11,937 nt of DNA, taken from positions 1 to 11,937 of the forward strand of contig JACPXS010000154.1 in NCBI GenBank assembly GCA_016196415.1. The letters are read 5' to 3'. Source of the stretch: Candidatus Omnitrophota bacterium. GTDB lineage: Bacteria > Omnitrophota > Koll11 > Aquiviventales > Aquiviventaceae. The notes under the pieces are model-generated. The model saw nothing but the letters and a program-made list of their open reading frames with translations. It was not told where the DNA came from and did not search any database. A program made the translations under genes and the position numbers. This document shows positions 1-6,600 of this stretch, piece after piece (the stretch's first letter is position 1; each line of letters starts with the position of its first letter).

Positions 1-117
1 CTGGTTATAGACCCCGCGGGGAGACGGGTAGTAGGTGGTGATGGTGACGTCTTCCGCGAACGCCGCGGTGGTCGAGGCCGCCAGCCCGATAGCCACCATC
101 CAATGCCTTTGGCTCAT
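1..117 (-). CDS. Secreted fibre/adhesin-like protein, N-terminal fragment (paralogue of the next gene)
   Basis: The first 39 codons are visible; the rest lies beyond the window edge. The start ATG at 117-115 follows a GGAAGGA Shine-Dalgarno with about 8 nt spacing. The product begins MSQRHWMVAIGLAAS, a short signal peptide ending in AFA, followed by EDVTITTYYPSPRGVYNQ. That mature N-terminus is identical to the one encoded by the gene immediately upstream (184-1170), and positions 1-60 match 1051-1110 at 58 of 60 bases, while the signal peptides differ. The start is 66 nt after the stop of that gene with no clear terminator between, so this is probably the last visible gene of the pilin operon. 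The function of the missing part cannot be seen; an exported surface fibre or adhesin is inferred from the paralogue. Confidence 0.8.
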   Translation of the reverse strand, partial: MSQRHWMVAIGLAASTTAAFAEDVTITTYYPSPRGVYNQ

Positions 118-1110
118 GCGCGTTATCCTTCCCATCAGCCCGCTCCTCCCTTCTTTCCTATGAAGAGGCCTCAAGGACCTCCGTTATTGGAAACATTGAT
201 ACATCAACCGTCCGCCATTGGACGATTGGGCCTGCACATCATTGAGGAAGGCGGCGCTGAATCCCGAGGGGCAACTGCACGAACCGGTATAGGGATTGGC
301 ATGCACGCAGATCGGGCAGCCGCTCCCGCCCCCACCGCAGGTAAACAGGCCGCCAAAGGAAAACGTCGAGCCCCCTGTGCTGCTGATCGTCGCCTGACCG
401 GCATTGGGGTCCCAGGTGTTGCCGGACACCCCGGCCCCAGCGAGCGCAATGCCTGAGCCGGCGGTGAGGCTGAAGACCGTCCCGCCTCCGCCTCCACCCG
501 GGATGTTGAGCGTGGCGTTCGCCCCGCTGCCTGGGTTCCAGGGATTGGGGCTCATCGACCCGCCCAAACCGGTCACGGTGAGCGACCCGGTCGTCCCGCC
601 GCCACCACCGCCCGCCGTCTCGCACGCAGGCGCCGAGGCCGACCCGACGTCAAACGATCGAATCGCGGAACCGGGCGGGCAGGATTTGGCTGGAAATTGG
701 AGAAAGACCGCGTCCGCATTCACGCCGATGCCGGCTCCCGATCCGACGTCGACGGTCACCGTGCCGCCGGTTCCCCCTCCGGTCAACCCGTTTCCCGCAA
801 TCACCGTCACCACCTCGTTGCCGATCACATTGTCCGCATCGTCCACCTGATCGATATCGCACACCACCTGGCCGCTCGCCAGAGTGCGCAGCTTGCCCGT
901 CGTGCATGGAGGTCCTGTGTAATTCAGCAGGGTCAGCGTCCCTGAAAGGCGCTCCGTGCCCTGCACATCGAGCGTCGCCCCTGGCGCAGTGGTGCCGATC
1001 CCGACATTGCCCCCCTGCTCCGCCAGGGTGGTCTGGCCGATCGTGCGCAACTGGTTATAGACCCCGCGCGGAGACGGGTAGTAGGTGGTGATGGTGACGT
1101 CTTCCGCAAA
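1..1110 (-). repeat. Dispersed 60-bp paralogous repeat (1-60 and 1051-1110)
   Basis: Positions 1-60 and 1051-1110 are identical except at offsets 19 and 58. Both encode the mature N-terminus of the two secreted fibre-like proteins. The flanking signal-peptide sequences are unrelated at the DNA level, so the similarity ends sharply on that side; the other side of copy 1 is outside the window. Confidence 0.9.
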
Positions 1111-1170
1111 GACGGCGCCGGCGATCTGAAGGAGCGAAATCCCCAGGAGCATCATGGACGGTCGGTTCAT
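184..1170 (-). CDS. Secreted Gly-rich tail-fibre/adhesin-like protein
   Basis: The product is 328 aa. I chose ATG 1170-1168 because AAAGGAG (1185-1179) lies 8 nt upstream; an ATG at 1194 would overlap the preceding gene and lacks such a site. Residues 1-22 form a signal peptide ending GAVFA, and the mature protein starts EDVTITTYYPSPRGVYNQL. A GNVGIGTTAPGATLDVQG segment follows, then a GNGLTGGGTGGTVTVDVG stretch of the kind seen in phage tail-fibre and trimeric-adhesin shafts. Two runs of six Gly separate the low-complexity segments. The C-terminal ~50 residues are Cys-rich (CGGGGSGCPIC, SCSCPSGF, ending YQCFQ) and look like a small disulfide-stabilised domain. It follows the pilW-like gene by 14 nt, so it is probably co-transcribed with the pilins. 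A surface fibre or pilus-associated adhesin is inference; no enzymatic motif is seen. Confidence 0.8.
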   Translation of the reverse strand: MNRPSMMLLGISLLQIAGAVFAEDVTITTYYPSPRGVYNQLRTIGQTTLAEQGGNVGIGTTAPGATLDVQGTERLSGTLTLLNYTGPPCTTGKLRTLASGQVVCDIDQVDDADNVIGNEVVTVIAGNGLTGGGTGGTVTVDVGSGAGIGVNADAVFLQFPAKSCPPGSAIRSFDVGSASAPACETAGGGGGGTTGSLTVTGLGGSMSPNPWNPGSGANATLNIPGGGGGGTVFSLTAGSGIALAGAGVSGNTWDPNAGQATISSTGGSTFSFGGLFTCGGGGSGCPICVHANPYTGSCSCPSGFSAAFLNDVQAQSSNGGRLMYQCFQ

Positions 1171-1184
1171 CTCATCCGCTCCTT

Positions 1185-1922
1185 TTATGGACATGCGGCC
1201 GGGGGCGCGAACAGCGGATTGACGCTATCGACCGGCGCGATCCCGGTCCCTGAATCCGTCGGACCACCGATCCCCTGCGCATTGACATTGGAGTACGCAA
1301 TGGCCCGGCTCAGCACCACGCTCAGGAATCTCCGGCTCCGGTGATCAGTGCCCGCAAGGCCGTTATCCCAGCGGAGCTCGTAGCGGAGCGCGTTGTTGTC
1401 CGCCGGGTCTGGAGCAAACGGGTCGCCGCCTGGCGGTGGACCCGCCGCATTGACGTATCGGAATGTCAGGCTGGTCACTTCTCGAGCCAAGATGACCGGG
1501 CTGGCGCAGTTTGCGGGAATCTGCGTATTCGCGAAATACTGAAGCGCGCCGCCCACCCTGCGGTACTCATCCCAGTGATAGCTGGCGGGGTTGTCCAAAC
1601 AGGCCGGGGTCACGGGCGCGGGCGCGCATTCGACGCGCCGGAGTTGGACGTTGCCAAACCCCACGGCGCCGGTCGGCGCAGCGGCGGCGATGCCCGTGCT
1701 GAGGATATTGATCCGATCGGCCCGCTCAAGGTTCTTCCCCAGCGTAAATGCGGCCAACGCGGCTTGCCCTTGCTCCGAGCCCACCGGGCTGTGCCGGCGC
1801 AGATCCTCCTGCATCCGAAAGCGCGTCATATCGAGGACCCCGATGATCACGATCACCACCACGGCAAGCGTGGAGGCGATCATCACCTCCGTCAGCGTCA
1901 GGCCACGCGCAGCGTGCTTCAT
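1185..1922 (-). CDS. PilW-like minor prepilin
   Basis: The product is 245 aa. It starts MKHAARG, a seven-residue leader ending in Gly, followed by LTLTEVMIASTLAVVVIVII. This is the class III signal cut by prepilin peptidase, with Glu at mature position 5 and a ~20-residue hydrophobic helix. The start at 1922 is chosen because its ATG overlaps the stop of the upstream gene (ATGA), giving translational coupling, and because it gives a normal leader length. An ATG at 1937 would add 5 residues. The length, the helix followed by DMTRFRMQED, and the C-terminal VTSLTFRY and RRFLSVVLSRAIAYSN segments resemble PilW/GspJ-type minor pilins that prime type IV pilus assembly in the inner membrane. It has four Cys in the soluble part and ends AACP. 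GspJ is an alternative assignment. Confidence 0.82.
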   Translation of the reverse strand: MKHAARGLTLTEVMIASTLAVVVIVIIGVLDMTRFRMQEDLRRHSPVGSEQGQAALAAFTLGKNLERADRINILSTGIAAAAPTGAVGFGNVQLRRVECAPAPVTPACLDNPASYHWDEYRRVGGALQYFANTQIPANCASPVILAREVTSLTFRYVNAAGPPPGGDPFAPDPADNNALRYELRWDNGLAGTDHRSRRFLSVVLSRAIAYSNVNAQGIGGPTDSGTGIAPVDSVNPLFAPPAACP

Positions 1923-2392
1923 GGCGGGCAGGGGCATCCTGTCAGGTCCTTCCAGCACACTCTGGCTTCCATCGAAAAACAATCTCCAGCGCCTCCCACC
2001 CCATCACAATCCTGCGGCGTGACCCGGTAGCACCGCCGAGCCGGGGTGTGGAGGATCGACTCGGTCCCCCCGCCTGCCGGCAGGACATGCGTCGTCCACG
2101 CGATTGGCAGCGCAGCACTTGGCTGGCACGTCACGGGATCAAACCACGGCGAACCGCACGCGATCAGGTTGCGAAATCGCTCCACCGTCTGTTGGGCGTA
2201 CAGGTTCGCCTCGGAGAATCCCGGGTTATCGTGCGCGCGGCTCATCCGCGCCGCCGCGACGAACGCGGCCATGGTGCCCCAGGTCACGACGGCGCCAATG
2301 GCCGCGGCAATTACGATCTCGATCAGGGTAAAGCCGGACGTGGGCCCGGAGCGACCCGTTGAGAAATCTCGCTTCGCGAACGTTATGGACAT
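1919..2392 (-). CDS. PilV/GspI-like minor prepilin
   Basis: The product is 157 aa. After a 20-residue basic leader ending TSG comes FTLIEIVIAAAIGAVVTWGT, a typical prepilin cleavage site with Glu5 and a hydrophobic N-terminal helix. The chosen ATG (2392-2390) overlaps the last codons of the upstream pilin gene (ATGTCCATAA contains both start and stop). A GTG at 2404 is an in-frame alternative. The 3' end overlaps the PilW-like start by four bases (ATGA). The soluble part is unusually Cys-rich for a minor pilin (eight Cys, ending GCPCPP), so disulfides are likely. It is expected to sit in the inner membrane and enter the pilus tip or priming complex. The exact minor-pilin class (PilV, FimT or GspI) cannot be fixed by eye. 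Confidence 0.8.
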   Translation of the reverse strand: MSITFAKRDFSTGRSGPTSGFTLIEIVIAAAIGAVVTWGTMAAFVAAARMSRAHDNPGFSEANLYAQQTVERFRNLIACGSPWFDPVTCQPSAALPIAWTTHVLPAGGGTESILHTPARRCYRVTPQDCDGVGGAGDCFSMEARVCWKDLTGCPCPP

Positions 2393-2937
2393 TGGAAAGG
2401 CCACCCGGCGTCCACAAACGCCTTGTTCTGATTCACGGACATCGACTGGCCTCCAGCGGCGACGGCCGTTGCCAAAAACGTCGTGGCGCTCACGCCGCCC
2501 ACGCTGAAGGTCACCGGGATTTGGCTTCCGAGATTCGGGTTATCCATGTAGATGCACCGCCACGGCCCCGGGCTGGTTGGCGGAGGCAGGCAGGCGGGGG
2601 GATCGACGTACGTCGCGTTGTTTGCCTGGAACACCTGCTCTCCGGAGTAGATCGTGATCAGGATATCCCGGGTGGCTCGCTTTTGGCTGCACAACACGGT
2701 CGTCCGGTATTGCGGAATCGCGATCGTCGCCAGGATCGCGATGATCGCGACGGTGATGAGCACCTCCATGAGCGTGAATCCCAACGAGCGTCTCGGGCTT
2801 CGGAGTTCGCCCGCCTGCCTCCCCACGTTCTGCTTCGCAACGCGAAGCAGGGGGAGCGCAGGCAGGGATGTCGGATGATGAGTCGGTTCCATCCGCATTC
2901 CGCATTCCGCATTCCGCAATCTGTGGGTGTCTCTCAT
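2383..2937 (-). CDS. PilA/PilE-like type IV prepilin, probable major pilin
   Basis: The mature part is unmistakable: SLG followed by FTLMEVLITVAIIAILATIA and IPQYR, with Glu5 and the IPQ/Y signature of type IVa major pilins, then a 131-residue mature protein with four Cys ending FQCP. The start is uncertain. ATG 2937-2935 shares its A with the stop of the upstream gene (TGATG), as expected in this tightly overlapped operon, but it gives a 53-residue leader instead of the usual 6-25. In-frame alternatives are ATG 2898, ATG 2892 and GTG 2826, none with a good Shine-Dalgarno; GTG 2826 would give a 16-residue leader. The leader-coding DNA consists largely of a 7-bp tandem repeat and a long hairpin, which suggests an inserted repeat. 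The product should be polymerised into the pilus filament after prepilin peptidase cleavage. Confidence 0.8.
   Translation of the reverse strand: MRDTHRLRNAECGMRMEPTHHPTSLPALPLLRVAKQNVGRQAGELRSPRRSLGFTLMEVLITVAIIAILATIAIPQYRTTVLCSQKRATRDILITIYSGEQVFQANNATYVDPPACLPPPTSPGPWRCIYMDNPNLGSQIPVTFSVGGVSATTFLATAVAAGGQSMSVNQNKAFVDAGWPFQCP
2813..2863. repeat. Long hairpin-forming inverted repeat within the pilin leader region
   Basis: GCCTGCCTCCCC (2813-2824) pairs with GGGGAG-c-GCAGGC (2851-2863, one bulged C). Inside, CTGCTTCGC (2830-2838) pairs with GCGAAGCAG (2842-2850) around a 3-nt loop. The total is about 21 bp with a 5-nt bulge (2825-2829). It resembles REP-type intergenic palindromes but lies inside the open frame leading to the pilin. 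Confidence 0.75.
2891..2917. repeat. 7-bp tandem repeat ATTCCGC
   Basis: Three perfect copies of ATTCCGC (2897-2917) are preceded by a 6-bp degenerate copy ATCCGC (2891-2896). It lies between the PilX-like stop and the pilin hydrophobic region and encodes the low-complexity RNAECGM stretch if translated. Confidence 0.85.
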
Positions 2938-3272
2938 CAGTAGTCCACTCGCGCATGGATGGTCGGCGTAGGGGTTCCGCAGTTGGTCATCGTGACATTC
3001 ACCGTGAAGCCGTTCATTGGCGGGGGATCGGGGAAGCCGCAGTAGCTCGGATTGACCCACAGCCGCTGCTGGGCCCAGATGATCCCGGCTTCCGCCGCGG
3101 ATTGGGCCGGCAGGCGCAGGCGGTAGAACTTCGATTGCGCAGACTCGCTGAAGGTCATGAACAACACGATGTAGACGGCGACGGCGCTGAAGAGCGCCGT
3201 CACCATCACGACCATGAGCGCCGAGCCTCGCGCGTTCGCAGCCTTCGGTGATCGCCTCTTCAGCGATAACAT
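2937..3272 (-). CDS. PilX-like minor pilin (short)
   Basis: The product is 111 aa. The start ATG 3272-3270 follows a strong GGGAGG site (3284-3279) with 6 nt spacing; longer readings would run into the upstream terminator and riboswitch. The N-terminus is basic (MLSLKRRSPKAANARG), followed by SALMVVMVTALFSAVAVYIV and then FSESAQSKFYRLRLPAQSAAEAG. The RG-x-AL hydrophobic helix and the A-x-SAAEAG motif fit the PilX/GspK-type N-terminal family, which, as here, lacks Glu5. Only ~60 residues follow the motif, so it is shorter than typical PilX or GspK proteins. It is the first gene of the pilin operon, directly behind the riboswitch-terminator, and its stop overlaps the next start (TGATG). It probably acts as a minor pilin in pilus initiation or tip function. 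Confidence 0.72.
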   Translation of the reverse strand: MLSLKRRSPKAANARGSALMVVMVTALFSAVAVYIVLFMTFSESAQSKFYRLRLPAQSAAEAGIIWAQQRLWVNPSYCGFPDPPPMNGFTVNVTMTNCGTPTPTIHARVDY

Positions 3273-3278
3273 CGGTTG

Positions 3279-3284
3279 CCTCCC
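3279..3284 (-). promoter_or_regulatory. Ribosome binding site of the first pilin gene
   Basis: GGGAGG lies 6 nt before ATG 3272 and just after the U-tract of the intrinsic terminator. This is what fixes the start of the PilX-like gene. The site is reached only by RNA polymerase that reads through the terminator. Confidence 0.8.
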
Positions 3285-3291
3285 GTGAAAT

Positions 3292-3327
3292 AAAAAACTA
3301 CCGAACCACTGGTCACTGGTTCGGTAG
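3292..3327 (-). terminator. Intrinsic terminator (riboswitch expression platform) before the pilin operon
   Basis: On the minus strand CTACCGAACCA (3327-3317) pairs perfectly over 11 bp with TGGTTCGGTAG (3308-3298) around an 8-nt loop, followed directly by six T (3297-3292). This is a textbook rho-independent terminator. It lies between the aptamer and the pilX ribosome binding site, so it would act as an on/off valve for the downstream operon rather than as an end-of-gene terminator. Confidence 0.9.
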
Positions 3328-3393
3328 CTCGGCAGTCTCATGATCACGACGTGCAGCAGGACAGGCACGGCCTGGTCGGCAGCCCGGCAATCT
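3316..3393 (-). repeat. Imperfect direct repeat: aptamer 3' strand copied into the terminator arm
   Basis: Copy 1 (3393-3372) contains ATTGCCGGGCTGCCGACC and is the conserved 3' strand of the aptamer. Copy 2 (3338-3316) contains ACTGCCGAGCTACCGAACC and includes the 5' arm of the terminator. They differ at three positions plus one inserted base over 22-23 nt and are separated by about 33 nt. Confidence 0.75.
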
Positions 3394-3526
3394 CACGAGA
3401 TCCGTAGCTTTGCCCCCGCCAGGGGTTCTGGCAGGGCCCCGACGCCACGACGTTCGCCTCCCACTGCGGCGCAGCGGCACGGGGGTCCCCACCTCGCGGT
3501 GGGTTTGCCTTTTCGTCAGCCAGACC
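3374..3526 (-). promoter_or_regulatory. Cyclic di-GMP-I (GEMM) riboswitch aptamer with an inserted extra arm
   Basis: The 5' half on the minus strand reads ACGAAAAGGCAAACC, then CACC-GCGA-GGTG with a GNRA tetraloop (3497-3494), then GGGGA. The 3' half (3412-3374) reads CAAAGCTACGG, a small ATCT-CGTG-AGAT stem, then TGCCGGGCTGCCGACC. Both halves match the class I consensus GGGCAAACC...GGGACGCAAAGCC...GCCGGGTTGCCGA. The ends can pair as P1 (GGTC-T-GGC with GCCGACC, one bulge). The residues known to contact c-di-GMP in the Vibrio Vc2 aptamer have counterparts: G before CAAACC (G20), the middle A of CAAAG (A47) and the C of TGCCGA (C92). G rather than A at position 20 favours c-di-GMP over 3',3'-cGAMP. 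The unusual part is 71 nt inserted between C and G of the GGGAC/GCAAAGC junction. It lies downstream of a promoter and upstream of a terminator and the pilin genes. Confidence 0.82.
3413..3485 (-). other. Extra helical arm inserted in the riboswitch core
   Basis: In normal aptamers the core reads GGGAC directly followed by GCAAAGC. Here that C and G are 71 nt apart. The insert can close on itself: CCCCCG (3485-3480) pairs with CGGGGG (3418-3413), continued by CC (3477-3476) with GG (3420-3419). Inside are a small GCTGC-GCC-GCAGT hairpin and a GCCAG-loop-CTGGC hairpin. If the closing helix forms, it would replace a single C-G step and bring the two conserved halves back together. Pairings were found by eye, not by energy calculation. 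Confidence 0.6.
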
Positions 3527-3562
3527 TCAATCTCTTGCGAACCGTAGTGTTATGACGACATA

Positions 3563-3592
3563 AGTATGCCTGACCTGCCTCAACCGTGTCAA
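3563..3592 (-). promoter_or_regulatory. Sigma70-type promoter of the riboswitch-pilin operon
   Basis: A perfect -35 box TTGACA (3592-3587) is followed after 18 bp by CATACT (3568-3563, 4 of 6 to TATAAT). Transcription would start near 3556, about 30 nt before the aptamer. It begins only 18 bp after the stop codon of the upstream protease gene. A TTATG-TCGT-CATAA inverted repeat (3563-3550) spans the predicted start site and could be an operator, but this is speculative. Confidence 0.7.
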
Positions 3593-3610
3593 GGAACCCG
3601 ACGCATTACC

Positions 3611-6600
3611 TTATCGCGTAATGGTCCAGGTTCCTTTCTTGATCCAACCTGTCGCCGTGGACGCATCTTTGGCTTTGAGGTAGGTCTTGGTGACTCCGAG
3701 GAAGGCGGGCTTGAACGTGAGCGTCCAGGTCACGGTCAGGGTGGTCCCGGAACCAGCGACCTGGGTCTTGGCGCAGTTGAGCTTCACCGCCGCGTTCTTG
3801 AGGACCTGGGGGGTCCCCGGCGCGCAGCTCCCCACCCAGGCGGTCCCCTCGTTATTGCGCAGGAATAGGAGGTTCGTCTTGGGCACGTAGGAAACATCGG
3901 CCGCGTTCGCATCACTGGCCCTCGTGTTGACGAGGAAGAAAACGCGCTGGAGATCTTGCCAGCCATCGGGGTCAGTGTAGGTCGCGGTGAAATTGACCTT
4001 GGTGCCGGCCTTGGCGGATCCGCTGGCCGGGTTGATCAGACCGACTGCCGGCGGCCGGTTCACATTCGTGACGGTGATCGTGATCGGCTCAGTGTCGGCC
4101 ATCTCGCCATCGCTGGCCGTGACGATGATCGTGTAGCTCCCCGCTTGGTCGAACCCCGGCATCCAGGCGAAGACGCCCGACGCGGCGTCAATCGCCGCGC
4201 CGGCCGGCAAGGAGCTGGCGGCGTAGGTCACGGCGTCGCCGTCAGGGTCGGTCGCCGTGACCGTGAAGCTCAGGGGTTGGCCCTCGCTGACCGTCTGCGG
4301 GCCGATCACCGGCAGGATCGGTTCCCGGTTCACGTTGGCCACCGTCAGTGTGAATGGGGCGCTGGTGGCGCAGGCCCTGACCGGATCACATGCGGTGATG
4401 GTGATTCCGGGGTACGGCGTGATCGGCTGAGCACGCGAGGCCTCATCAAAGCCCGGCGTGCCGCGCAGGGTGCAGGGCGGGGCGGCGTCGACCTGCGACC
4501 ACGCGGGCAGGCCCGAGGCGGTACAGGTCAGAGGATCACCGTCAGGATCAGACGCCGACAACGTCACGTCACACAGCTGGCCCTCGGCGACGGTCTGGTC
4601 TTCGACAGCCGGGAGGATCGGAGGCCGGTTACGCTTCACGTACCGGGCGGTGTTGTTGACATCGTGGCGGAACGAGGGCCATTGCATGGTATGGGCCGTG
4701 TAGGCGACCTTAAAGTCCCAGACATACAAGTCTGTGGCTTCGTTGGCCGCCAACAACTCAACATCGCCGTCCCCATCAATATCGGCAAGTGTTGGCGTCA
4801 GGTCGATCGCACCCGTCGTCTGGATCGGGAAGCCGTTCAGCGGCTCGCCGCGGCCGTTCCACGCATCGATCGCGCCGCTGGCGGTACTGACAACCACATC
4901 CGGCAGACCGTCCCCATCGAGGTCGCCGACTGCCGGCGGCCCGCCCACCTTGCCGCCCGCTTGCTGAGGCCAGCCAGGGAAGAACTGGCCGTCAGACTGC
5001 CATACGTAGACCGAACGGCCATCACCGTTACTGAACCGGCCTTCCCCGACAAGAATCTCCGGCCGGCCATCCAGGTCCAGGTCTGCGACGCTCGCGCTCG
5101 AATAGGCCAGCCCGCCGCGGACGACGGGCTCACTCGGCCAACCGGGATAGAGCGTGCCGTTGTCGCGATAGACATACAGCCGATCCGTGCTCCCGGCGCT
5201 GATGACCTCCAGCCGGCCATCGCCGTCCAGATCACCCATCGCGCAGTTGAATAAGCTTCCGCCGATGACGGGCCAGCCCGGCCGGAGCTGACCTGTCCGA
5301 TCCAACAGGAAGAGTTGACCGTCGCTCCCGATCGGTGAGCCGACCGCCACCTCCAACTGGCCATCACCATCCACATCGCCGACACAAGGACCGCCGCGAA
5401 TCCAGGTGGTATTCAGCTTCGCCGGCCAGCCGCTCAGCTCGCTACGATGGTCGACAGCGCTCAGATAGGTAAAGGCATGGATCCGTCCGTTGTGCGTCTC
5501 GGCCGCAATGATCTCATCGCGGCCGTCCCCATTGAGATCGGCCAGGGCCAGGGATTCGTACACCCGGTCATCGACGATCCACGACGCCAACGGCGTCCCA
5601 TTACGCTTCCAGGCGAAGATCCGCTCAGCGGAACCGCTGCCCAGTCCCAGCATCCCGGCGACCACGTCCGGCTTGCCATCGCCGTCCACGTCGCCAACCG
5701 CCGGTGCGCCGAAGGCAAAGAGGTTGCTGGCCTGCCGCGGCCATCCGGGGAAGACCGTCCCATCGGCCCGGTAGACGTGCACCCATCCGGCGAGATCCCC
5801 CACAATGATCTCTCCGTTGCCGTCGCCGTCCAGATCGGCGACAGTCGGCGAGGTGAGCAACATCTCCGGCAGCGACTTCGGCCAGCCCGCTTGATCGTGG
5901 TAGAGCCGGGTGACGGAAAAACGGACCGTGTCGCTCTCCTGGCTGCTCGACGCCGTGGCGGTCAGCCGGATTTGATAGAAGCCGTCAGCGAGCGAAGCCG
6001 CATCGAGCAGTGCTAGCGTCCCGTTGATGAGGGACAGGCCCGAGCCGATGGGATGCCACGCGCCATCGGCTTCGGCGCGGTACTCGACCAGGAAGTGTTC
6101 CCCCAGGGCGGTCCCGGTGATGGGGAGTCCTGGGGTCTGGTCCGGATTGACCACAGCGCCCGTCAAGGGCGATTTGATCACGGCAAACAGCGCCGGAATC
6201 CCCGGCGACTCGATGGCGCGCCGGGCATTGACGCGCCCGCTTCCGATAAACCGATCCGCTGCGAGCTTATCCGCCGTGTACTCGATCACCGCCCGGAGCG
6301 TCGCCAGGTCGAAGCTCGGCTGCTCGGCAAGGAGCAACGCGCCGAGCCCCGAGACGTACGGCGCCGCAAAGGACGTCCCGCTGACGAGAGCGAATCCGCC
6401 GCCGGGGATCGTGCTCAGGATGTCCGTCCCTGGAGCCGCGACGTCGACCCATGAGCCCCAGTTGGAGAAACTCGACCGTTGATCCGCGCTGTCGGTCGAT
6501 GCGACACCGAGCACCTCATCGAACGCCCCGGGATAGCGCTTGGTGCTGATGCTGGCGTTGCCCGCCGTCGCCACCAGCAGGACGCCGTTGGCCACACCGG

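Larger units (their letters stand above)
3273..3610 (-). other. 338-bp intergenic control region
   Basis: This gap between the protease stop and the pilX start contains no credible protein gene. It is accounted for by a promoter, a ~30-nt leader, the c-di-GMP-I aptamer with its extra arm, a linker with a small CAGGC-CGT-GCCTG hairpin, the intrinsic terminator and the pilX ribosome binding site. Confidence 0.85.

Noticed and set aside
118..183. Possible terminator between the two fibre-like genes
   Set aside because: Only a short interrupted stem (AGGTC/GGCCT type) with no T-run on the minus strand, so transcription probably continues into the next gene.
3273..3368. N-terminal extension of the PilX-like gene to 3368
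   Set aside because: The extension would be translated from the terminator hairpin and linker; the strong GGGAGG site supports the start at 3272.
3374..3526. 3',3'-cGAMP (GEMM-Ib) specificity
   Set aside because: The base corresponding to position 20 is G, as in c-di-GMP-selective members, rather than the A typical of cGAMP-selective ones. This is not proof, since selectivity depends on context.
3956..5254. 432-codon open frame on the plus strand
   Set aside because: It is the antisense shadow of the propeller and Ig-like parts of the protease gene, with Arg/Gly/Val-rich low-information sequence and no domain. The minus-strand frame encodes clear repeats.
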